DNA of 64,000 nucleotides from Mytilus trossulus (Eukaryota > Mollusca > Bivalvia > Mytilida > Mytilidae). Below the pieces are notes generated by a model, which was given only the letters and a program-made list of their open reading frames with translations, ran no database searches and was not told the origin of the DNA. The position numbers and the translations under genes were made by a program. The stretch lies in the NCBI RefSeq assembly GCF_036588685.1, contig NC_086375.1:8115916-8179915 (forward strand). Reading direction: 5' to 3'. This document shows positions 11,762-51,893 of this stretch, one piece after another (the first letter of the stretch is position 1; every line of letters starts with the position of its first letter).

Positions 11762-13620
11762 CTGAAAATAAAAATAGAAATGTCATTTTATCAGTGTTTG
11801 GTACTACAATCTAGTGACAGATTCAGATGGACTTGAAGGGAGTAACAACGCTTGGTACTACAATCTAGTAACAGATTCAGATGGACTTGAAGGGAGTACC
11901 AACCCGCAAATCCCTGGATCCGAAAAACAATAAAATTGTCTAAAACAATTGTTATGCTCACCTGTACTTTAACCATGTTGGACAATTATGGCCCCCTTTT
12001 CTTACACTCTAGATCCCCCTGCAATCTGTTCAAGTATATCTGAATTATACTTTTCCTCAAAATATGAACAAAATCTTGTAGTGTACATTAAATTTCCATC
12101 TGTTCATATATATTTCATTTTCTCCCTTGCCCATGAACTATTTATTTAATCCAATACTTATGTTCAAACATGACTTTTTCATTCTCAATGACATACTTCA
12201 GTGTTATTATTTAACTTCAAACCATAAGTATAATCTATATTCAAACACTTTGACTGTTTGTGCATTTTTAAAATATTTAATTCATAATTTGTAAGGGAGA
12301 TAATTCAATATCTTTATTTGGATTTAAACATGTATAAAATAATACTTATTTACCTCCCCCGACTGAACTATGATTTTTTTATTAGTTGTTAGTGGCTTTG
12401 AACTAGCTGTCAGATAACTGCGAGTACTCTCAGATCTGTTCATTGTGTCTTTTTGTGTCGGGATGTATAAGTACCCGGCCACGTCCACTTGTATTTTTTG
12501 TCTATCTGATGAGTTAAGCCTTTTTCAACTGATGATTATAGTTCGTTCTTATGTTGTACTGTTATACCACTGTCCAGCTAACATGTTTAACCCCGCCACA
12601 TTATTTATGTATGTGCCTGTCCCAAGTCAGGAGCCTGTAATTCAGTGGTTGTCGTTTTGTTCATTTTTTTTTTTCTTAAATAAGGCCGTTAGTTTTCTTG
12701 TTTGAATTGTTTTACATTGTCTTATCCAGGCCTATTATAGCTGACTATGCAGTATTGGATTTGCTCATTGTTGAAGGCTGTACGGTGACCTATAGTTGTT
12801 AATATTTGTGTCATTTTGGATAGTTGTCTCATTGGCAATCATACCACATCTTCTTTTTTATATATTACATCTTTCTAAATGTAGAACATGAGCCATTTTT
12901 TTTTTAATCTTATCCAAGATATAAACTTTTTTACTTTTTACTTCATTAACTATAAAACTTACATATCATCTTTATCTACTTTTGTATCAAACTCAAACTT
13001 TGTCTGAAAACCAGAACATCCCCCACCTTCTACCACAACTCTTAGAAAAGTGCCATCATCTTCACTGATTCTCTTCAGTCTCTGGAGGATAAAGAATAAA
13101 TCATATAGTCTACCAGTAAACTTGAATGAATAAAAAAGGTATTTTCAAAAGTGTCGAATGTTCTGCTCTATCATGTCTATAGATGTACATCAAATGTTTT
13201 ATACTTTTCCTGTTAACACACAAATAAAAGCTGAAGATTACTGTGGATTCATTATTATTCATGGTTAAGAATTTCCGTGGGTACAGGTTAACCATAAATT
13301 TAAATGTCCAACAATTTGCAAATTTTCTATCATTTTGTATGCAGACTTTGGCAATCCACTTAAACTGATATACACAGTACCAAAAATCAACAAACACATT
13401 GTAGAATAATTGATACGAAATCAATAACTCACATTAATCCAAATTTAAATAATAAAATACATCTCCACAACAAAATAAGCTAACAATTTTTTGCAATTTT
13501 TTTAATCAAAAACTCACATTTATTGCACTTTGGCTAAGACGGAGGGCTTCACTTGATGATTCACTTTCAACTTGTTCAGTCTGATTCTTGGTTGATGCAT
13601 ATCGTATTCTAGACAAATTT
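11587..13620 (-). CDS. ISCA2: ISCA2, mitochondrial iron-sulfur cluster assembly 2 (first exon not found)
   Basis: Three minus-strand exons (13620-13518, 13081-12963, 11761-11587) join in frame. They read [10 protein letters not shown], then LRLSQSAIN, the core [18 protein letters not shown], and [20 protein letters not shown] to the C-terminal [12 protein letters not shown] stop. These are the A-type (HesB/IscA) Fe-S carrier hallmarks: the GGGCSGF cysteine and the final CxC pair, three conserved cysteines. The VDSDSL-like and NNPQA blocks identify the ISCA2 rather than the ISCA1 branch. ISCA2 acts with ISCA1 and IBA57 in the mitochondrial matrix to build [4Fe-4S] clusters. The first exon seen opens with a split codon (needs two bases), so the start and most of the targeting peptide are upstream, beyond 13622. 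Repeats and transposons fill that intron. Confidence 0.9.
11800..11900. repeat. Small tandem duplication in ISCA2 last intron
   Basis: Two copies, about 52 bases apart, of 'ttggtactac aatctagt.acagattcagatgg acttgaaggg agta' lie just upstream (in gene sense) of the last exon. They are noncoding and look recent. Confidence 0.6.
12365..12862 (+). repeat. Family A retroelement tail (about 500 bp)
   Basis: It begins with 'aactagctgtcag.taactg cgagtactctca', which matches noncoding sequence downstream of the reverse-transcriptase ORF at 18132-18881 in opposite orientation. It ends in the common tail 'ttgtctcattggcaatcata' and 'ccacatcttctttttta'. It has no ORF of its own. Confidence 0.65.
12963..13081 (-). 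CDS. ISCA2: ISCA2 core exon with first cluster cysteine
   Basis: It encodes [20 protein letters not shown] followed by [19 protein letters not shown]. The acceptor is CTCCAG, the donor GTAAGT, and the exon ends in phase 2. Confidence 0.92.
13239..13345. mobile_element. Partial palindromic MITE, GTGGATTCATT family
   Basis: It starts TACTGTGGATTCATTATTAT and continues with the family's inner sequence; the right end is degraded. It lies in an ISCA2 intron. Confidence 0.5.
13518..13620 (-). CDS. ISCA2: ISCA2 exon with end of targeting peptide
   Basis: It encodes [20 protein letters not shown] and on to LSQSAIN. The basic, Ser-rich start suits the end of a mitochondrial presequence. The acceptor is TTTTCAG and the donor GTGAGT. 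Confidence 0.85.
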
Positions 13621-14315
13621 CTGAAAATGAGAAAAGTTCAATTATAAAATTGATTTTCGTTTTAACTTTCAAAGTAAAATGGGTGATGTTAACATATTCT
13701 TCCTGACCAACATAAATTTTTACTTGTAATTAATTAAGTGCCTGTGCAAATCAATAAACTAATAAAGAAATGAGGTTATGGAAATATATAGAAAAAAAAT
13801 TATGAGTCACATTTAAACATCTATAATTATACAACCATCATATAACTAACAAAGTTATAAGCATTATTTATTTTTAAGGTTAAGCTTTCTTATAGTTCAA
13901 GTTTTTGAAGGTAATAAACTGAGCCTAGTCATCACAGAATTAAGAGATACATGTAATAAATGAAAACTTTTATTGATACCAGCTAGCTTAATGTCAAGTG
14001 GCAATTGGTTCATACATATATGCCATATAAAAATTGAAAATGGAAATTGGGAATGTGTCAAAGAGACAACAACCTAACCATAGAATTCATGCATTCATGA
14101 TGTGATACCAATGTGAAACTGAATTCTATGTTTTTTTACTTTCATTCATATTGTAAAATGATAGTTTTGTTATTTTTACATTATTCTTGTCTGTAAATGA
14201 TGTTAGAATGGTTATATAATAAGTCAAAGGATATTTTAAATAACTTCAATTTTACCTTTACCAAAAAATGCATGCAACCAATGGGAGGAATAATTGTGGT
14301 CTGAGGTCAAACGAG

Positions 14316-14454
14316 TAACTGTTATGCAGTCCAAATAATTATGACATCTTAAAAGGCAATTATATTTTTTTCTTTCACGCCTTACATCGTCGCAGGAAGG
14401 CGTCACAGCAAAAATTTAAAATAGCCTTCCATAATTATTTGGACTAACTGTTAT
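14316..14454. mobile_element. Hairpin element 1 (GTCCAAATAATTATG ends)
   Basis: GTCCAAATAATTATG near 14329 and its reverse complement ending at 14444 bound about 119 bases that fold on themselves. The 10-base repeat TAACTGTTAT flanks both sides (14316-14325 and 14445-14454). A 10-base target duplication with long inverted ends suggests a Mutator-like non-autonomous element; that class call is inference. A sibling copy is at 15961-16147. Confidence 0.65.
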
Positions 14455-14459
14455 CAGGA

Positions 14460-16228
14460 ACATATATGTAACCCTCAGAAACATGTCCTTCCCCCAAAAA
14501 GTGTCCGGTACTCCCAAACGTGTCCACATCAACATCACTGAACTGCAAAACATGTCTAGTTGTAAAAATGGCGTCAAAGTGTGTCATTTGTATTATTTAA
14601 ACGCCTAAATGTGTCCAATCCGTCAAACGTGCCCAATCCCCCAAACTTGTCCTATAATATAAAGGGAACTAAAAGATTGTTACACTGATATTCCTTAAAA
14701 ATAAAACTGTCCTTTTCCGCTCCCAAAAAAATATAATTTAATTTGAGTTACGATAAGTGTAGATCCTAAAAACCGTAAAGTGTAAATTCTTATAAATGTA
14801 CACAATTCATTTAGGCCTAATCGTGAATTCTCGGAATAATTAAGGTACAATCCAAGAGTTCCGGCAAATATTCTTCTGCATCTCATTATATAACTTATCC
14901 AAAGTATGTTGTCGTCCTGTCCATGCATGAAATATTTGCCACTGGACGTAATGCCTCTTGTTTGCATGTATTTAAGTGATGCTCGAAACTAAAAGTTCAT
15001 TATAAAAAACCTTAATACCAGTTTATAATTTTTAGAGCTTTTTTTTCCATTTTTATGAGAGAATCAAATAGTTTCTTAGTGAAGTTTTAAAAAAAATGGG
15101 TCTTTACTGGCTCTTTAGATTTTTAAGTTTAACTAAGGTTTATCCCGAATAATCGTAAACAAATTAAGGCCCAATCCTAAATCCCCGGTATGATAATAAA
15201 ACTTATGTTTTGTATTTATTGTTAATATGACTGATATCGTTCAAATAATGCATGAAATATTTGGCACTGGACTTATGACTCTTGTTTGTATGTCTTCACT
15301 TTAGTAGTGATGCTGGAAATCTAAAATTTATTAAAATACCTGATAACCAGTTTATGATTTGAATATCTTTTAAAATATCAGAACTGTTGAAAAAAAGGAA
15401 GTCAATTCTTTGAAAATCCTACCGTGCAGTATTCGCGGATTACAGGTGATTTCCTAATGCTTGCAAAGTAAAACTTTGTTTGGCTTGCTTGCTTTGTTTG
15501 TGTAATTGTTAATACAAGCTTTGTAAATAAGACTGACATCTTTAAAAAATATGTATAGGCATAGTTTAACCTGAATATATTATATTTGAATTTAATTTGG
15601 TGTTATCCTATGGTAAACGCTTAATCCAACTGAATTAGAATTGTTAAACGAGCATAACACTTGCAACTGGAATATAAGCAATTTAAGTCAAAAGTAGATT
15701 TATATGTTACAGATTAAATTTGCAATAGCAACCGGCATTGAACCAACTAATTACTAATAAATGATCATTTCATCAACTGTGTCCCCCATTAAAGAATTGT
15801 CGTAAACGTTATTGATTTTATTTATGTATTAGCGCTTAAAGACGTAAGAAGTCCTGGCGTTATATAGTGGACATGTTTTGGCGAATAACAATTATCGAAC
15901 ACGTTTAGGGGTTATAAAATCAGACATGTTTGGGGAATATTGGATATTATGGACACGTTTAGGGAGAATAGTCCAAATAATTATGACGTCTTGAAAGGCT
16001 ATTGTAATTTTTTTCTTTGACACCTTACATCGACGTAAGGCGTCAAAGACAACAAATTATAATGGCCTTTCAACGACGTAAGGCTTCAAAGAAAAAAATT
16101 ATAACAGCCTTTCAAGACGTCATAATTATTTTGACTAAGGGAGATTAGACACGTTTGGGGGAATCGGACACGTTTGGGGGACCGGACACATTTGGGGGAC
16201 AGGACACGTTTGGGAGTGTTACATATAT
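14460..16228. mobile_element. Non-autonomous transposon with mirrored 8+8 subterminal repeats (element Y)
   Basis: Shared inverted termini (ATATATGTAAC.CTC) and a possible ACATATAT duplication (14460-14467, 16221-16228) bound about 1.75 kb. Eight diverged copies of a 15-base motif lie in the left arm (14480-14652, form CCCCCAAACGTGTCC). Eight copies in reverse orientation lie in the right arm (15869-16216, form GGACACGTTTGGGGG). The interior has no credible transposase: short minus-strand frames near 14.7-15.0 kb show no domain. Hairpin element 2 is nested in the right arm. An 8-base duplication would suit hAT, but the ATAT palindrome makes the boundary uncertain. Confidence 0.65.
15961..16147. 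mobile_element. Hairpin element 2 nested in element Y
   Basis: The arms of about 50 bases start GTCCAAATAATTATGACGTC and are mirrored with few mismatches; the ends belong to the same family as 14316-14454. The flanks are AGGGAGAATA (15961-15970) and AGGGAGATTA (16138-16147), a 10-base duplication with one mismatch. Confidence 0.65.
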
Positions 16229-16285
16229 ATTAACGTTATGTTAGATATATTGCCTAGCTGTATAGTGTTCCCAGCTGTTATGATG

Positions 16286-16731
16286 AACCTCAGGGAAGCA
16301 AGTTAACTCGTACCAACGGAAACTCGTACCATGTTAACTCGTACCAAAAAAGTTAACTCGTACCACTGGAATGTCGTACCACTGCAAACTCGTACCATCA
16401 AAAATATATAAAAATTAAATTCAATAATAATCAGTAAAAGTTTTAAAAAGTCAAAGGAGACAACAAAGCAAATCTGCCACAGTATTTTCTATCCAATAGA
16501 CAGGGAACATTAGCTGCAAATTGGTCATTGTACTTTCAAATTATATACATTTTACAGACTTGAGAGGTATTGAGTTAAAGTAAATTACATACATCATTAA
16601 ACACCATTTAAATAAGTTGGTACGAGTTAGCAGTGGTACGAGTTTGCATTGGTACGAGTTTTTGTAAAGTGGTACGAGTTGACGTTGGTACGAGTTTACA
16701 ATGGTACGGGATAACTATAATTCAACCTCAG
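16286..16731. mobile_element. Non-autonomous transposon with mirrored ACTCGTACCA arrays (element X)
   Basis: The direct repeat AACCTCAG (16286-16293 and 16724-16731) flanks a 430-base element. Its termini are related inverted repeats (GGAAGCAAGTTAACTCGTACC on the left; GAATTATAGTTATCCCGTACC on the right, reversed). The left arm has six copies of ACTCGTACCA at 16306, 16322, 16337, 16356, 16372 (variant) and 16388. The right arm has six inverted copies, TGGTACGAGT, at 16618, 16634, 16650, 16670, 16686 and 16702 (variant). It has no coding capacity. The 8-base duplication suggests mobilisation by a hAT-type transposase; this is inferred. Confidence 0.75.
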
Positions 16732-17294
16732 AACTGTTGCATAAGCAAAAACGTCATATATAAGAGCAAGGCAACATGTTTAACTTCAAGACGTTATGAG
16801 GTTCTTGTGTTTACTTGTATTTTGTGAGGTTTTGTCTTCTAATTGCGCAGAAAGCCGTATATGACACTTTTTTCAGAAGAGATGTCATTTCGTTTTTTGT
16901 TTACTTCATTCCATCAAGAGTTGTATCCCTTTAGCTCTTAAATAGGCTAAATACCGAAAGAAAATTATATAGATATAGGAAGATGAGGTGTGAGTGCCAA
17001 TGAGACAACTCTCCATCCAAATAACAATTTAAAAATTAAACCATTATAGGTTAAAGTACGGCCTTCAACACGGAGCCTTGGCTCACACCGAACAACAAGC
17101 TATAAAGGGCCCCAAAATTACTAGTGTAAAACCATTCAAACGGGAAAACCAACGGTCCAATCTATATAAACAAAACGAGAAACGAGAAACACGTATATAT
17201 TACATAAACAAACGACAACTACTGTACATCAGATTCCTGACTTAGGACAGGTGCAAACATTTGCAGCGGGATTAAACGTTTTAATGGGCCCAAA

Positions 17295-17343
17295 CCACAG
17301 GCACTTGTCTCAAAAAAAATCTCCTATATACCTTAATATAACA
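17295..17343. repeat. Extra direct copy of the foldback arm
   Basis: These 49 bases are identical to 17461-17509, the left arm of the perfect palindrome downstream. Confidence 0.85.
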
Positions 17344-17461
17344 CCAAACATTCTCCCTTTTTCTGAAACAATAGCATAACATCACAACATATAAAAACAT
17401 ACGATAAAATATCAATTAGCAGACTTAACTCAATCAAAAAACGTATGATTACACAAAGAAC

Positions 17462-17558
17462 CACAGGCACTTGTCTCAAAAAAAATCTCCTATATACCTT
17501 AATATAACAGTGTTATATTAAGGTATATAGGAGATTTTTTTTGAGACAAGTGCCTGTG
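17462..17558. repeat. Perfect 48-bp inverted repeat with 1-base loop
   Basis: The arms 17462-17509 and 17511-17558 are exact reverse complements around a single G at 17510. The arm starts CACAGGCACTTGTCTC and ends TTAATATAACA. It is a transcription-independent cruciform candidate and lies inside the retroelement's noncoding region. Confidence 0.9.
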
Positions 17559-18131
17559 CAAAGAACGAATAAATTTGATCTGCGATATCTGAATACAAAT
17601 GCACAGTTAATTAAATATTAGAGACAAACAGGCTATCAAACAAATTCAAACACACTGAGAAATATTTAACCAATCAATGTTCACTTTAGAAAAAAACCGG
17701 TTTTTTGTAATCTTGAAGTTTATACAAATGTTGTAAGAATAAGTGAAAAATTGAAGATATTACAAATAATCAAAGCTGGTATACAGCCAAGATCCATATA
17801 AATAAAAAATGACAAAAAAGCATTATAAACAGTATCAACAGGTCGAATAAACAAGAAAATACGATTTGAGAGTACTCGCAGTTACTGACAGCTAGTTAAA
17901 AGCCAAAACCAATTAATAGTAAAAAATCATGCATCAGAGACTAAAATCGACTAAAACACATCACAGGGATTTAGTATTTTAACGTCATTAATAGTCAAAG
18001 AAGACATGACTTGTGCAATGCCAAAAATAAATGTATCGACAGGTAGTAGTATAATGAAGAGCGACTTCTATAGAAATAAAAGTTAACGTGGCTGTGTCCC
18101 CTATACATCTCGCCTCAAAAGATAATGAAAT

Positions 18132-18881
18132 TTAGTTATGTTTTAATTTGCTAATGACAAAATCAATATTAGTGCCAATGTGAACTATATTCAGAGATCT
18201 AATTACAATATTGGTACGATAACCCTTACTTATAAGTTTGTTTAAAGGTTCGATGAGTTTACAAGGATCACATAGTGATTTCCTCGCTTTAAGTACAATA
18301 TTACCATAAAATTTAGGATGAGAAATACCATTTTTAATAAGCTTTCTACAGGTATAGCCAAATTTACTAATCAAATCTTTGTATCTATGAAAGAATTTAG
18401 TAAAAGTTTTAAGTAATTTATGGTATCGAAATCCCTGACACAACAATTTACCAGTGATGCATTGATTACGTTCGTTAAAATCTATGACATCAGAACACAC
18501 ACGGGCAAACCGAACGAGTTGCGATATATAAACACCGTATGATGGAGCCAAAGGCACATCGCCGTCTAAAAAAGGAAAATTAACAATAGGAAATGAAAAA
18601 TCGTCTCTTTTGTCGTAAATTTTAGTGTGAAGTTTCCCGTTTGAAATTGAAATGTCTAAATCTAGAAAAGGACAACTGCTGCTGTTTATGTTAGATTTAG
18701 TTAAAGTAAGTTCGTTTGGGTAAATTTCTGAAGTATATTTAGAGAACTCTGGATTATTCAACGAAAAAATATCATCCAGATAACGGTAGGTATTTTTGAA
18801 TGTATCAACCAAATGTAACAATGATGGGTCTTTACTGAGTTTGGTCATAAACTGAGTGTACATTGTATATGCATACATCAT
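18132..18881 (-). pseudogene. Reverse transcriptase C-terminal part (YLDD box)
   Basis: The 249-residue frame has the RT catalytic box YRYLDDIFSLNN (residues 32-43, aspartates 36 and 37). The strongly conserved block YDKRDDFSFPIVNFPF (residues 89-104) and YGVYISQLVRFARV follow, then a thumb-like basic C-terminus with CDPCKL. The finger and upstream palm motifs are missing, so it is a fragment. No endonuclease (APE, GIY-YIG) is visible. The same block occurs in the fragment at 60495-60974. Such frames are widespread in mollusc genomes; assignment to Penelope-like or another RT class is left open. Confidence 0.75.
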
Positions 18882-19684
18882 AGGAACATAACGGTCCTAA
18901 ATTTTATATTTTAAAGCAGTCAATTCAAATAATATTTATTGTCATATCAACTCTAAACATGTATTAGTTTGTGACAAATTATATGAATGCAAACATCAAA
19001 AGACAATTCAAAATCAAAACCATAAGAATCCATTTCCCATTAAAACGACATACACAAGTAAAAAAAGTTAAACAATTAATTTATCATATTTTAAATTATA
19101 TTTATGATAAATAAATCAAAGATGTCATTCCTTAGTTCTAACAGAGACATATAATACAATTATTATATGTCTCTGGTCCTAATGCCTATTCAAAAAGGAT
19201 ACTAAACTTTTTCTAAGTTGATGGGGAAAGAGGATATTCAATTTTCTCATTTTCTTTACAGGACATACAATCTGTGTGTACTAAAACACATTATAGTAGT
19301 CTCAAGTTTACTGAACTACATTTCCTAAAAAGTTATCTCTTAGTTTAAATATTTTACAGCATAAAATGAAATGAGCTTCATCCTCCTATGTATTACGTGG
19401 TGGTCATAGTCTTTATTTCGAGGTATTTTTTTTATTGTCTTTCTTTTTCTTTCAATAAATTATAGTCTGCACTAATTCTCATCTTTTCATTTAATTCTCT
19501 TTTCACTAGACTTACAGTTTAAAATTAAAGTAACCTTTCTATTTCTTAATTTTGCTTCAAACTTTCATAACAAAACACTTACTTATATACTAAATTTTTC
19601 TAGACTATCTGGCTTTGAGCACAAAGTCTCACTTGAAACTATGGTGCGGAATCAGGGCCAAACATACTTATTTACGTATTTTTT

Positions 19685-19785
19685 GTTCTTCCCTCGTCGG
19701 GATTCCAGCTCATGCATGCTAATGAGACATCGTGGCACCAAATCGCCTGCACTAGACCACTCGACCACCTAGGCTTCACGAAAAT
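19685..19785 (-). repeat. tRNA-Leu/Ser-like SINE head
   Basis: Read on the minus strand it has GGTGGTCGAGTGGTCTAGTGC, a good RNA polymerase III A box context. About 55 bases on is GAGCTGGAATCCCGAC, a weakened B box. It lacks a tRNA acceptor stem, so it is a SINE and not a tRNA gene. Confidence 0.5.
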
Positions 19786-20430
19786 AAAGCTTTCGGTGGC
19801 CGGTGTTACGTACCTTTCCTTGTCAATTTTAATCTAGCGTTGTAACCTAGAATGAAGATGGAATTGTAACAGACCCGCTAAATTATCTATAGATATATAC
19901 ATTGGTCCCAGCTTCCATTGATGGTGGAAATTATTTTTTTCTGATAGCTCGACACGAACATGTTTAACATTTCAGATTTTTTATTTAAAAGAATGCTCTG
20001 TACATGTCTGATGTTGAAAATAGTTTCATATACCTGAATGAATGACCGTATTGTCATAAATTTAAGTTTTCTGGCATGCTAAGAACACGCAATATGAAAT
20101 GGTATGGCTTGTCAGATTTAAAAGTTATGACTGTTCAGAGAAAAAATAAAGCCATATTTTTTACAAGAACTATTTATCGATAAAATATTTTTTATTCTTA
20201 AAACGGGATTTTAAGCATCTACTTTTTTCTAGTCCAGAGTTTCAGGAAAATATATCAACGATGAGAATAAAATGTAGCAAATAGTATTGCATGTTTATAG
20301 CATGTACTTTGTGATTTTAACTGACTTAATTATTCTCTATATGAACACTTTGATTGAGAATAGTGCACCCAGGGGATCGTAAATTATATATATTGACATT
20401 AATTTTTTTTTCAGTTTTACACAAACAATC

Positions 20431-20461
20431 AACAAACAAACAAACAAACAAACAAACAAAC
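20431..20461. repeat. (CAAA)n microsatellite
   Basis: About seven perfect CAAA units in a row. Confidence 0.9.
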
Positions 20462-20693
20462 TTACAAATAAAAACAATAGTACAATCATGTTCACAATTA
20501 TTTTACAGAATATTCGTTATTTTTTAAGATAAAAGAGGAATTCTTTTAAAAGTTCTCCCAAAAAAAAAATCAATAATTAAAGACCTGACTTATTCAGAAC
20601 CATTTACTCCTCATTGTGCATATATTTGGGGTATTCATATAAAAAGTATTGTTCTCTCTCCCGATTCTAGCGTTATTTTAAACACGAATAAAC

Positions 20694-20753
20694 GGACGTC
20701 AACTAAGCGAGGACGTCATTGAAAACACCTCTACCATCATGAGGCGGACGTCA
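20694..20753. promoter_or_regulatory. Three GGACGTCA (CRE/ATF-like) sites
   Basis: GGACGTCA occurs at 20694-20701, 20711-20718 and 20746-20753, differing from the palindromic CRE in the first base only. The cluster lies about 540-590 bases upstream of the PKC start, in the most CpG-rich stretch of this part of the window. Confidence 0.4.
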
Positions 20754-21084
20754 TAGAGGCACGGGTACCTGCCATATCATAAATAAATCAGATTTGAAAC
20801 ATACGCTATTTTCGTTATTGAACTTTAATATATTGAAAGAAGAATTTTATAAGGACTATTATTTAAAACCGTTTTGCCAACAGATATAATAATGAACAAT
20901 TTTACATTTTACACGCTCCTGATTTTAATAATCTTTCTGAAAAGTTTTAAATGATTTTTTGTACCTTTCATTTAAATTTATGACAATGTACATTCATTGC
21001 AATTATTTTTAATATGTATATTTTAGGCCGATATTAGAATATATATATTTTCTTTGAAGTTGAAGGTCGCTAATTGCTATTTTA

Positions 21085-21093
21085 GCGCATGCG
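21085..21093. promoter_or_regulatory. NRF-1-like palindrome
   Basis: GCGCATGCG (in AGCGCATGCGTA) matches the NRF-1 core. It lies about 195 bases upstream of the PKC ATG. It would suit a shared promoter with a mitochondrial gene such as ISCA2 on the other strand, but that exon was not found. Confidence 0.35.
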
Positions 21094-21216
21094 TAACACC
21101 TACACCTGCTTATTCCTTTCCCATTAGTATTGTAGAACTTCCGTGAATTAGCAGTGCATACAACGGATGATTTTTTAACTCGATGGCAGTGTTGCCACAC
21201 AATTTGTCATGACACG

Positions 21217-21227
21217 ATTATATATTA
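21217..21227 (+). promoter_or_regulatory. Possible TATA element of the PKC gene
   Basis: TTATATATTAT lies about 65 bases upstream of the ATG, leaving room for a short 5' UTR. The region is AT-rich, so this is weak. Confidence 0.25.
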
Positions 21228-21286
21228 TACCGAATTCTTAACGTTGTGTGTGGATATATCGCTTTAATGTCTGGAAATTACCCAAA

Positions 21287-51893
<30,607 letters not shown>

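Larger units (their letters stand above)
16976..18896 (-). mobile_element. 5'-truncated reverse-transcriptase retroelement (family A source)
   Basis: On the minus strand an RT ORF (18881-18132) is followed by about 1.1 kb of noncoding sequence. The element ends in 'gttgtctcattggc' and 'cctcatcttcctatat' near 16976. The same tail occurs alone, with varying 5' cut-off, at 6741, 12365, 23105, 30887, 32055, 39800, 47163, 49236, 55785 and elsewhere. This is the pattern expected of 3'-anchored, target-primed retroelements. The reading frame is closed by a stop just upstream of 18896, so this copy is dead at its 5' side. Confidence 0.6.
18897..20690. other. AT-rich intergenic or ISCA2 intron DNA
   Basis: No exon-like frame was found apart from the SINE piece at 19685-19785. 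A (CAAA)n microsatellite lies at 20431-20461. The missing ISCA2 first exon may lie here or further right, but no in-frame ATG with a phase-2 donor was convincing. Confidence 0.4.

Noticed and set aside
12445-12705. 86-codon plus-strand frame
   Set aside because: It is within a family A retroelement tail that is noncoding in its other copies.
14695-14967. 90-codon minus-strand frame
   Set aside because: It lies inside element Y, has no transposase motif and no homologous look; treated as chance.
16286-16731. CRISPR array or operator array
   Set aside because: The 10-base words face each other in two arms with flanking duplications, which fits a transposon and not CRISPR or a bacterial operator.
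21009-21200. Minus-strand frame as ISCA2 exon 1
   Set aside because: The phase fits, but the frame begins with GTG right after an in-frame TGA and has no ATG.
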